Source: Deltaproteobacteria bacterium (GTDB taxonomy: Bacteria > Desulfobacterota > G020345765). Taken from it: 5,968 bases of DNA. Made by a program: the position numbers and the translations under genes. The notes under the pieces were generated by a model. It was not told the DNA's origin, ran no database searches, and was given only the letters and a program-made list of their open reading frames with translations. Positions 1 to 4,452 of this stretch are shown in pieces. The stretch is from contig JAUWWP010000190.1 of the NCBI GenBank assembly GCA_030616835.1, positions 1 to 5,968 on the forward strand. The letters run 5' to 3'. Position 1 is the stretch's first letter. Every line of letters starts with the position of its first letter.

Positions 1-2
1 TC

Positions 3-1247
3 CGGGTTCAAGGGCTGGCTACCAGGAATGTTACCGATCTTGAAGATGATATTTACATGCCTGAGGATGTTGATATGGACTCCTCCGAGTTCCTTCGACA
101 CCGCACCCGGCTCTGGGTTGATGTTGATCTGTGGGATGATGTTAAGGCCTATGTAAGATTAGCCGCCGAGCCGACGTGGGGAAAACCGGATAAACCGGAT
201 GATCGTGTTAATATAGACAACCTCATAGTTATTGACAACTCTTACATTCAGTTGTCCGAGCTCTTTGATACTCCGATCTCGTTGAGGCTCGGGCGGCAGG
301 ATCTGGCCTACGGGGAGGGCTTTCTGGTTAAGGAGGGTACCCCCGCGGACGAGTCCCGGACATTCTACTTCGATGCCATCAGGATAACCATCGATTTAGG
401 AGAAAATACCACCGCTGATATCTTCGCAGCCAAGATAAGCGAGAATTGGAAACAGGATGTTTCCTCCGGGGTGAGCCGGGATGATGAGGACCTTTACGGG
501 GTCTATCTTACTAACCGATCTCTGGAGGATCATCACATTGAGCTTTACGGGCTTCACCGGGAACAGGAGGTGACGTGGTGGTATCTCGACTTCTTCAAGC
601 CGACTCAGAACACCACTGCTATCGGGGCGCGGCTCAGCGGGAAGCTCATTGAATCCCTTTCCTACGGCGCCGAATATACTCAGCAGTTCGGGAAATATAA
701 TGAAGATGGAACGGCGCCGGCTTGGGTAGAAGAGGATGCTGATCGTGATGCCTGGGGATGGTATGGCCATGCGAGCTATCAGCCTGACCTGGCGTGGAAG
801 CCGCTCATTAAGCTGGGATGCTATATGACTTCCGGTGACGATCAGGGTACCTCTGGTACCTACGAGCAGTGGGATAGCTTTTACTCTGAATGGCCGAAAT
901 ACAGCGAGCTCTATTTCTACACTAACTCTGACCTTTTCAGCTACCCGAACATAAATACGGAGGAGGGAACCTGGGGTAACATGCTGATCTTTAAGGGAAA
1001 GGTCTCCCTGGAGCCAGTCGAGGATTTAACTATCACCAGTAGAACATGTATTTTTAGGGCAAATGAGGAAAATGGGCCGGGCGATGGTAAAAATCGAGGT
1101 ATCAATCCTCAGCTTCTGATCGAATATAAACTTACCGATAATGTTTTCACTCACCTTCTGGGAGAATATTTCCTGCCCGGGGATTATTATGCTGAGGAAT
1201 CGGATAATGCCTATTTTATCCGCTCCCAACTGTATGCCAGATTCTAA
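3..1247 (+). CDS. Outer-membrane beta-barrel, alginate-export-type porin (5' partial)
   Basis: The frame is open from the first complete codon at position 3, so the gene begins upstream of the window and the ATG at 57 is internal; signal peptide and first strands are missing. About 414 residues are visible. Seen: alternating polar/hydrophobic strands rich in Tyr, Trp and Asp with acidic loops; the segment LRLGRQDLAYGEGFLV (95 residues into the visible part, near nt 285-333), which matches the characteristic GRQ-L-YG strand of the Alginate_exp family (PF13372); and a C-terminus ending SQLYARF, with the terminal Phe expected of BAM-assembled outer-membrane proteins. The family forms outer-membrane channels; named members export alginate, but most homologues have unknown cargo, so a substrate cannot be given. 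The gene is followed directly by a perfect palindrome and is not linked to tsaD. Confidence is high for an outer-membrane barrel, moderate for the family. Confidence 0.82.
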   Translation, partial: RVQGLATRNVTDLEDDIYMPEDVDMDSSEFLRHRTRLWVDVDLWDDVKAYVRLAAEPTWGKPDKPDDRVNIDNLIVIDNSYIQLSELFDTPISLRLGRQDLAYGEGFLVKEGTPADESRTFYFDAIRITIDLGENTTADIFAAKISENWKQDVSSGVSRDDEDLYGVYLTNRSLEDHHIELYGLHREQEVTWWYLDFFKPTQNTTAIGARLSGKLIESLSYGAEYTQQFGKYNEDGTAPAWVEEDADRDAWGWYGHASYQPDLAWKPLIKLGCYMTSGDDQGTSGTYEQWDSFYSEWPKYSELYFYTNSDLFSYPNINTEEGTWGNMLIFKGKVSLEPVEDLTITSRTCIFRANEENGPGDGKNRGINPQLLIEYKLTDNVFTHLLGEYFLPGDYYAEESDNAYFIRSQLYARF

Positions 1248-1255
1248 TGAGCCTC

Positions 1256-1283
1256 GTAGGGGCAATTCATGAATTGCCCCTAC
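1256..1283. repeat. Perfect 28-bp palindrome after the porin gene
   Basis: Each 14-nt arm, GTAGGGGCAATTCA and TGAATTGCCCCTAC, is the exact reverse complement of the other with no spacer. It starts 8 nt after the porin stop codon. The GTAGGGG edge is shared with the hairpin at 1494-1519 and, on the minus strand, with 4351-4376, which places it in the same broad family. No T-run follows, so it is not a standard terminator. Confidence 0.85.
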
Positions 1284-1310
1284 TTAGCCAGTCCAGTTTA
1301 TTGCACCGCG

Positions 1311-1409
1311 TTATTTACCTCGCTAAAAATCTGCTACAGGCGGACTATCCTGGATAGCCGGGGCTTTCGAGCCCCGATATTTACCCCGTAGAAATCCGCA
1401 TCAGGTGGA
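1311..1409 (+). repeat. Two degenerate tandem copies of a ~34-nt repeat
   Basis: The stretches 1311-1344 and 1377-1409 align with a 66-nt period. Both have TATTTACC near the start, a middle AAATCTGC or AAATCCGC, and end in CAGGCGGA or CAGGTGGA. A third, shorter copy of the left part (AGCCCCGGTATTTAC, 1614-1628) matches 1370-1384 at 14 of 15 positions. The right ends (1395-1409 in the second copy) are degenerate versions of the TCCGCCT-N-AGGCGGA palindrome. Confidence 0.5.
1359..1376 (+). repeat. Hairpin, 7-bp GC stem with TTCG loop
   Basis: CGGGGCT and AGCCCCG are perfectly complementary and enclose a TTCG tetraloop, a very stable RNA loop type. A comparable short stem, GGGGCT/AGCCCC with a GGAA loop, is at 1649-1664. 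No T-run follows either one. Confidence 0.6.
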
Positions 1410-1428
1410 ATAAAGTCTTGTGTGAGCC

Positions 1429-1453
1429 CCGTAAGATCTTCGGTTTCTTACGG
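1429..1453 (+). repeat. Hairpin, 8-bp stem
   Basis: CCGTAAGA at 1429-1436 pairs perfectly with TCTTACGG at 1446-1453 across a 9-nt loop. Outer bases CCCCGT (1427-1432) could alternatively pair with ACGGGG at 1466-1471. No T-run follows, so a terminator role is unsupported. Confidence 0.5.
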
Positions 1454-1476
1454 AGTGAGCTTCTAACGGGGTTTAG

Positions 1477-1491
1477 TCCGCCTCAGGCGGC
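1477..1491. repeat. TCCGCCT-N-AGGCGGA palindrome, intergenic copy
   Basis: Reads TCCGCCTCAGGCGGC, 14 of 15 matches to the consensus of 7-nt arms around one variable base. It lies 2 nt before the hairpin at 1494-1519. Other copies are at 4424-4438 (perfect) and 4339-4353 (decayed), and three are inside the gene at 4453-5541. Confidence 0.8.
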
Positions 1492-1493
1492 TT

Positions 1494-1519
1494 GTAGGGG
1501 TGGACCTCAGTGTCCACCC
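1494..1519 (+). repeat. GTAGGGG hairpin repeat, copy A
   Basis: A 26-nt element: GTAG followed by an 8-bp stem (GGGTGGAC 1498-1505 with GTCCACCC 1512-1519) around the 6-nt loop CTCAGT. A second copy lies on the minus strand at 4351-4376 and differs at only two positions, which pair with each other. Confidence 0.85.
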
Positions 1520-1525
1520 TTTACT

Positions 1526-1546
1526 TGTCCTGAGCCTGTCGAAGGA
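1526..1546 (+). repeat. TCCTGAGC...TCGAAGGA element, copy 1
   Basis: A 21-nt imperfect palindrome with left half TGTCCTGAGC and right half TCGAAGGA. It matches copy 2 (1564-1584), 38 nt downstream, at 19 of 21 positions. Its final GGA is also the start of the next repeat's flank (GGATTCGGGCC). Confidence 0.8.
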
Positions 1547-1599
1547 TTCGGGCCGACAGAGCCTGTCCTGAGCTTGCCGAAGGAGACGTCGACCCTTAC
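1545..1599 (+). repeat. GTCGGCC hairpin repeat interrupted by a 24-nt element
   Basis: The left part (1545-1561, GATTCGGGCCGACAGAG) and the right part (starting 1586, ACGTCG) are contiguous in the minus-strand copy at 4395-4425. Here they are separated by 24 nt at 1562-1585, which contain copy 2 of the TCCTGAGC...CGAAGGA element. This is therefore a filled site with its empty counterpart in the same window. The exact boundary is ambiguous by one base because a G is present at both ends. Confidence 0.75.
1564..1584 (+). repeat. TCCTGAGC...CGAAGGA element, copy 2 (inserted)
   Basis: Left half TGTCCTGAGC, right half CCGAAGGA. It sits inside another repeat (see 1545-1599). Confidence 0.8.
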
Positions 1600-1735
1600 A
1601 TTAAATTCTGCAAAGCCCCGGTATTTACTTCATCCGATTCTTCTTAGCGGGGCTGGAAAGCCCCACCTATCCCTATTTCAATAAATTATCCTGTAAGGAC
1701 ACAGATTTTTAAGGAAACCCCAGTTGTTTTGAGAA

Positions 1736-1764
1736 TTGACTTTTAACCGGGAGAGGTTTAATCT
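1736..1764 (+). promoter_or_regulatory. Candidate promoter for tsaD
   Basis: A -35-like TTGACT (1736-1741) is followed either by TTTAAT (1757-1762, 15-nt spacer, 5 of 6 matches to TATAAT) or by TAATCT (1759-1764, 17-nt spacer, weaker). It lies 25-50 nt before the tsaD ATG. The spacer contains TAACCGGGAGAGGTTTA, which recurs before the PilZ gene. Plausible but unproven. Confidence 0.35.
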
Positions 1765-1789
1765 GTTAGCATATTTCGGGGATTTGCCA

Positions 1790-2830
1790 ATGTTGGTTCT
1801 GGGTATTGAGACCTCCTGTGATGAGGCTTCAGCAGCGGTTGTTGAAGATGGAGTAAAGATCCGGTCAAATATTATTTACTCTCAGGATGAGGTTCATGCC
1901 AGATATGGGGGTGTGGTTCCGGAGCTGGCCTCCCGCAAGCATATTGAGACAATAGTTCCAGTTGTTAAGGAGGCATTAAGGCAGGCCAGGATCTCTCTGA
2001 AAGAGCTCAATGGGATCGCGGCCACTGCGGGGCCCGGACTGATTGGATCCCTTCTGGTCGGTCTCTCCCTGGCCAAATCTCTGGCCTATTTTCAACATAT
2101 ACCCTTCATCGGCGTCAACCATCTGGAGGGTCATCTGACCTCAATCTTTTTGGAGAAGGAGCTTAGCTTCCCCTATGTTGGCCTGGTGGTCTCGGGCGGG
2201 CACACCAACCTTTACCTGGTCCAGGGATTTGGTGACTACCTCCTTCTGGGAAAAACCAGGGATGATGCGGCCGGAGAGGCATTTGACAAGGTAGCAAAGC
2301 TGCTGGGACTGGGATATCCAGGTGGGGTAGTTATCGACCGATTAGCAAAGGATGGTAACTGCCAGGCCTTCAAATTCCCCCGGTCAATGATCCAGGATGA
2401 ATCCCTGGATTTCTCTTTCAGCGGTATTAAGACCGCAGTGGCAAACTTTGTGAGAGAAAGGGGAAAGGAGAAGGTCGAGAGGAGTTTGAAGGATATCGCT
2501 GCCAGTTTCCAGCAGGCGGTGGTAGAGGTCCTGGTTTTTAAGGCAATTAAGGCTGCCCGAAGCCGGGGGGTGGATAAGATTGTGCTCTCCGGAGGGGTGG
2601 CGGCTAACAGTAGGCTTCGTTCTTTATTCAGGGATAGCCCGGAAGAGGATATTAAGATCTATTTTCCCTCTCCGCTTCTTTGTACTGATAATGGGGCGAT
2701 GATCGCCGGGGTGGGTTATCGGTATCTGAAAGAAGGAAAAAACTCCCCTTTGAGTTTAAATGCCCGGTCAAGATGGGACCTGCCTGCTGCCTCCAGAGAG
2801 GTGAATGGTAAGAAATCCAATGATTGGTAA
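1790..2830 (+). CDS. tsaD: tRNA N6-adenosine threonylcarbamoyltransferase TsaD
   Basis: TsaD (Kae1/YgjD family) transfers threonylcarbamoyl from threonylcarbamoyl-AMP to A37 of ANN-decoding tRNAs, forming t6A with TsaB and TsaE in the cytoplasm. The 346-residue product has the usual family length. Visible motifs: GIETSCDE (5-12), HLEGH (111-115, metal-binding His111 and His115), SGGHT (135-139), GEAFDKVAKLLGLGYPGG (162-179), DFSFSGIKTAV (207-217), LSGGVAANSRLR (266-277) and CTDNGA (298-303, metal-ligand Asp300). The start at ATG 1790 is chosen because MLVLGIETSCDE is the canonical N-terminus and GGGGA (1778-1782) sits 7 nt upstream; the in-frame TTG at 1736 would add 18 atypical residues and overlaps the candidate -35 box. 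No tsaB, tsaE or rimI is adjacent. The gene looks intact. Confidence 0.97.
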   Translation: MLVLGIETSCDEASAAVVEDGVKIRSNIIYSQDEVHARYGGVVPELASRKHIETIVPVVKEALRQARISLKELNGIAATAGPGLIGSLLVGLSLAKSLAYFQHIPFIGVNHLEGHLTSIFLEKELSFPYVGLVVSGGHTNLYLVQGFGDYLLLGKTRDDAAGEAFDKVAKLLGLGYPGGVVIDRLAKDGNCQAFKFPRSMIQDESLDFSFSGIKTAVANFVRERGKEKVERSLKDIAASFQQAVVEVLVFKAIKAARSRGVDKIVLSGGVAANSRLRSLFRDSPEEDIKIYFPSPLLCTDNGAMIAGVGYRYLKEGKNSPLSLNARSRWDLPAASREVNGKKSNDW

Positions 2831-2869
2831 GCTAACAGTGGAGAAGCAAATGTTTAATCTGCAACGGAT

Positions 2870-2905
2870 TGCAAAATGAAAAGTGCAAAATGCAAATTGC
2901 AAATG
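2870..2905 (+). repeat. Degenerate TGCAAAA/GCAAAT low-complexity tract
   Basis: Successive units such as TGCAAAATG, GTGCAAAATGC, AAATTGC and AAATGC form an irregular A-rich repeat between tsaD and rsmA. It runs directly into a TCCTGAGC element. The same order, A-rich tract then TCCTGAGC in the same orientation, recurs at 5867-5968. Confidence 0.55.
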
Positions 2906-2907
2906 CC

Positions 2908-2942
2908 TGTCCTGAGCCCCGATGGACATCGGGGTCGAAGGA
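2908..2942 (+). repeat. TCCTGAGC...TCGAAGGA element with a different central stem
   Basis: The outer halves TGTCCTGAGC (2908-2917) and TCGAAGGA (2935-2942) match the 1526 copy exactly. The 3-nt centre is replaced by an inner palindrome: CCCCGATG (2917-2924) pairs with CATCGGGG (2927-2934). The ATG at 2922 lies within it and is not a convincing start codon for rsmA. Confidence 0.75.
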
Positions 2943-2945
2943 ATT

Positions 2946-2966
2946 GATTTGGGATTTGGGATTTGG
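2946..2966 (+). repeat. Three perfect tandem GATTTGG units
   Basis: GATTTGG is repeated three times without interruption just upstream of rsmA. Its complement CCAAATC recurs in the tract near 5923-5930, so it belongs to the same low-complexity spacer vocabulary read from the other strand. Confidence 0.6.
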
Positions 2967-2981
2967 TCATTGGTTCGTAAG

Positions 2982-3827
2982 ATGCTTTCGCCAAAGCAGC
3001 AATTAAAAAAGCTTAAATATCCTCCCCGGAAACGGCTGGGGCAGAATTTTCTGATCGATAGCTCCATCCAGAAGAGAATAGTGGACATTGCTCAGATAAA
3101 TGAGAAGGATGTAGTGGTAGAGATTGGAGCTGGTCTGGGAGGGCTTACCTCTTATCTGGCGAAGATGGCCCGGGAGGTAATTGCCCTGGAGGTGGATAGG
3201 AGGCTCTGCAGTTTTTTAAAGGATAATTATGGGGATATAGATAATTTGCATATCTTGCAGGAAGATGCACTCAGGTTTGATTTCAGTCAGGTTGCCCAGG
3301 AGTACCAATGCCGGATTAAGGTAGTGGCTAACCTGCCCTACCACATCTCCAGTCAGATGATCTTCAAGCTCCTGGAAGTGCGAAGGTTTATCTCCACAAT
3401 GGTATTGATGTTACAAAAGGAAGTGGCGGAGAGGGTAGTAGCTGCTCCGGGGAAGAAGGACTATGGGGTTCTCTCGATATTTACTCAACTGTACGCTAAT
3501 GTTTCCCTTGAGCTTATCCTCCCGCCGAAGAGTTTTTACCCCCAGCCCAAGGTGGATTCAGCAGTAGTGGAATTTAAGGTTTTATCCCAGCCGAGGATAG
3601 AGCTCAAGGACGAGAATTGCTTTCGGGAGGTGGTAAAGGCTGCCTTTTCCCGGAGGAGAAAGACTATCGGCAATGCCCTGCAGGCCCTTCCCGGGTTCTC
3701 CCGGGAAGTGATACCAGGTATCTTTAATGAATTGAAGATAGATCCCCGCAGAAGGGGGGAGACTCTAAGTCTGGAGGAGTGGGGCAGATTGAGCAATTAC
3801 TTTTCTCGGGAGCAGGTTTCTTCTTGA
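2982..3827 (+). CDS. rsmA: 16S rRNA (adenine1518-N6/adenine1519-N6)-dimethyltransferase RsmA (KsgA)
   Basis: RsmA uses S-adenosylmethionine to dimethylate two adjacent adenines in helix 45 of 16S rRNA during small-subunit maturation. With the start at ATG 2982 the product is 281 residues, normal for the family. Visible: RKRLGQNFL (16-24, conserved N-terminus), SAM-binding EIGAGLGGLT (47-56), acidic Glu70 ending motif II (VIALE), QEDAL (93-97), catalytic NLPY (117-120), and the C-terminal FSRRRKTIGNAL (222-233). The frame stays open upstream: ATG 2922 lies inside a palindromic repeat, and TTG 2949 has AAGGA (2938-2942) at 6-nt spacing, so an 11-residue longer form (292 aa) is possible; ATG 2982 itself has only a weak Shine-Dalgarno. 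Separated from tsaD by 151 nt of repeat DNA, so co-transcription is possible but not tight. No disrupted motifs. Confidence 0.95.
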   Translation: MLSPKQQLKKLKYPPRKRLGQNFLIDSSIQKRIVDIAQINEKDVVVEIGAGLGGLTSYLAKMAREVIALEVDRRLCSFLKDNYGDIDNLHILQEDALRFDFSQVAQEYQCRIKVVANLPYHISSQMIFKLLEVRRFISTMVLMLQKEVAERVVAAPGKKDYGVLSIFTQLYANVSLELILPPKSFYPQPKVDSAVVEFKVLSQPRIELKDENCFREVVKAAFSRRRKTIGNALQALPGFSREVIPGIFNELKIDPRRRGETLSLEEWGRLSNYFSREQVSS

Positions 3828-3851
3828 AAGATTCGATTTTTATTGTATATT
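3824..3851 (+). promoter_or_regulatory. Candidate sigma70-type promoter for the PilZ gene
   Basis: TTGAAA (3824-3829, 5 of 6 matches to TTGACA), a 16-nt spacer, then TATATT (3846-3851, 5 of 6 matches to TATAAT). It overlaps the rsmA stop codon and lies about 40 nt before the PilZ start, which would leave a short leader. This suggests the PilZ gene is transcribed on its own, although readthrough from rsmA is not excluded. Confidence 0.5.
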
Positions 3852-3873
3852 AAAAGTAGAAATAGCAAGACAA

Positions 3874-3890
3874 TAACCGGGAGAGATTTA
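3874..3890 (+). promoter_or_regulatory. Ribosome-binding leader TAACCGGGAGAGATTTA
   Basis: Contains GGAG (3880-3883) 8 nt before the PilZ ATG, so it serves as the Shine-Dalgarno region. The whole 17-nt string recurs with one mismatch at 1744-1760 before tsaD, where it is not positioned at the start codon. Confidence 0.6.
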
Positions 3891-3891
3891 G

Positions 3892-4338
3892 ATGACCAAG
3901 AAAGAAGACAGAAGAGAAGAAGATAGGAGAAAGAAAGACAGAAGAAAGAAAGACAGAAGAAAAGAAGACAGAAGAAAAGAAGACAGAAGAAAAGACAGAA
4001 GAAAAGATATCCGGGTTCCAGTAGTAACTCTGGCGAAGCTCCGCTTCCCGGACTTTGATGCCTTCCTTGATGAGTATTCACTCAACATAAGTAAAGGAGG
4101 GATCTTTATTAAGACCAAAAATGCCAAGCCGGTAGGGACCAGGATAATTTTTAGCTTAGTTCTCGGGGACTATTCCAAGCTTCTTGAAGGGGAAGGGAAG
4201 GTAGTAAGGGTGGTGAAGGCTAATTCAGAAGGGGGAGGCGACCAGGTTCCGGGAATGGCGATTAAGTTTACCAGGTTAGATGAGAGCAGCAAGGAGCTGA
4301 TTGATAATATTGTCAAAAACTATCAGAAGAAAGGTTAA
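3892..4338 (+). CDS. PilZ-domain protein with N-terminal DRRK/E repeats
   Basis: The 148-residue product is soluble, with no signal peptide or membrane segment. Residues 6-38 are a highly charged tandem repeat (DRREE, DRRKK twice, DRRKE twice, DRRK twice). Residues ~37-148 fit a single PilZ domain: RxxxR at 37-41 (RKDIR), NxSxxG at 65-70 (NISKGG), followed by beta-strand segments IFIKT, RIIFSLVL, GKVVRVVKA and GMAIKFTRLD. In the PilZ family these two motifs bind cyclic di-GMP, so this is probably a c-di-GMP-responsive effector; its partner or output cannot be read from sequence. The first RxxxR arginine is supplied by the last repeat unit, so the array joins the ligand-binding motif directly. 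A good promoter and Shine-Dalgarno precede it. Start ATG 3892 is well supported. Confidence is high for PilZ, unknown for process. Confidence 0.88.
   Translation: MTKKEDRREEDRRKKDRRKKDRRKEDRRKEDRRKDRRKDIRVPVVTLAKLRFPDFDAFLDEYSLNISKGGIFIKTKNAKPVGTRIIFSLVLGDYSKLLEGEGKVVRVVKANSEGGGDQVPGMAIKFTRLDESSKELIDNIVKNYQKKG
3907..4005 (+). repeat. In-frame purine-rich tandem repeat (5 x 15 nt + 2 x 12 nt)
   Basis: Units start GAY-AGR-AGA. Five are 15 nt long (3907, 3922, 3937, 3952, 3967) and two are 12 nt (3982, 3994). All unit lengths are multiples of three, so copy-number change would keep the frame. The + strand is almost entirely A and G, broken mainly by one C per unit, which makes a ~100-nt polypurine/polypyrimidine tract. 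Confidence 0.9.
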
Positions 4339-4353
4339 TCCGCCTGAGGTGGG
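4339..4353. repeat. TCCGCCT-N-AGGCGGA palindrome, decayed intergenic copy
   Basis: Reads TCCGCCTGAGGTGGG: the left arm is intact and the right arm altered. It starts right after the PilZ stop codon and overlaps the next hairpin by three bases. Confidence 0.55.
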
Positions 4354-4376
4354 CGGACACTGAGGTCCGCCCCTAC
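4351..4376 (-). repeat. GTAGGGG hairpin repeat, copy B
   Basis: On the minus strand this matches 1494-1519 at 24 of 26 positions. Stem GGGCGGAC (4351-4358) pairs with GTCCGCCC (4365-4372). The two differences from copy A are partners in the same base pair (T-A there, C-G here). Confidence 0.85.
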
Positions 4377-4394
4377 AATGGAGGTGTTCAAAAC

Positions 4395-4425
4395 GTAGAG
4401 GCCGACGTCTCTGTCGGCCCGAATC
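4395..4425 (-). repeat. GTCGGCC hairpin repeat, uninterrupted copy
   Basis: GGCCGAC (4400-4406) and GTCGGCC (4413-4419) form a 7-bp stem around GTCTCT. On the minus strand the sequence is continuous through GACAGAGACGTCG, the point at which the copy at 1545-1599 carries an extra 24 nt. Confidence 0.8.
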
Positions 4426-4438
4426 CGCCTGAGGCGGA
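4424..4438. repeat. TCCGCCT-N-AGGCGGA palindrome, perfect intergenic copy
   Basis: Reads TCCGCCTGAGGCGGA with both 7-nt arms exact. It lies 14 nt before the start codon of the membrane-protein gene that itself contains three copies. Confidence 0.85.
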
Positions 4439-4452
4439 TCAAGAGTAGTCGG

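Larger units (their letters stand above)
1248..1789. other. Gene-free spacer made of short palindromic repeats
   Basis: No credible gene lies in these 542 nt. The only longer reading frame (1418-1684) runs straight through the repeats and has no ribosome-binding site or recognisable domain. The spacer holds at least eight separate short inverted or direct repeats, itemised below, followed from about 1690 by plain sequence with a candidate promoter for tsaD. No T-run follows any of the hairpins, so classical Rho-independent terminators are not evident, although the stems could still protect 3' ends of the porin transcript. Confidence 0.75.

Noticed and set aside
396..770. Minus-strand 124-residue frame inside the porin gene
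   Set aside because: The opposite strand has clear family motifs and this frame has none; it is a shadow.
1418..1684. 88-residue reading frame in the first spacer
   Set aside because: It is read through the palindromic repeats (pieces like PEPVEG and LSLPKE come from the TCCTGAGC elements), has no ribosome-binding site and no domain; part of its peptide recurs on the minus strand at 4276-4461 only because the repeat recurs.
1248..1735. CRISPR array
   Set aside because: Repeats are of several unrelated families with irregular spacing and no constant repeat-spacer pattern; no cas genes are present.
1736..1738. TTG as the tsaD start
   Set aside because: It overlaps a -35-like box, lacks a Shine-Dalgarno and adds residues before the canonical MLVLGIETSCDE start.
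2922..2924. ATG as the rsmA start
   Set aside because: It lies in the inner stem of a palindromic repeat and would add 20 residues unlike any RsmA N-terminus; 2982 fits the family better.
3797..4127. Two minus-strand frames rich in Phe, Leu and Ser resembling membrane proteins
   Set aside because: They are the antisense of the purine-rich DRRK repeat; the hydrophobic runs are a by-product of the polypyrimidine strand.
4351..4376. Rho-independent terminator after the PilZ gene
   Set aside because: The stem is good but is followed by CCTACAATGG with no T-run, and the same element occurs in the opposite orientation elsewhere.
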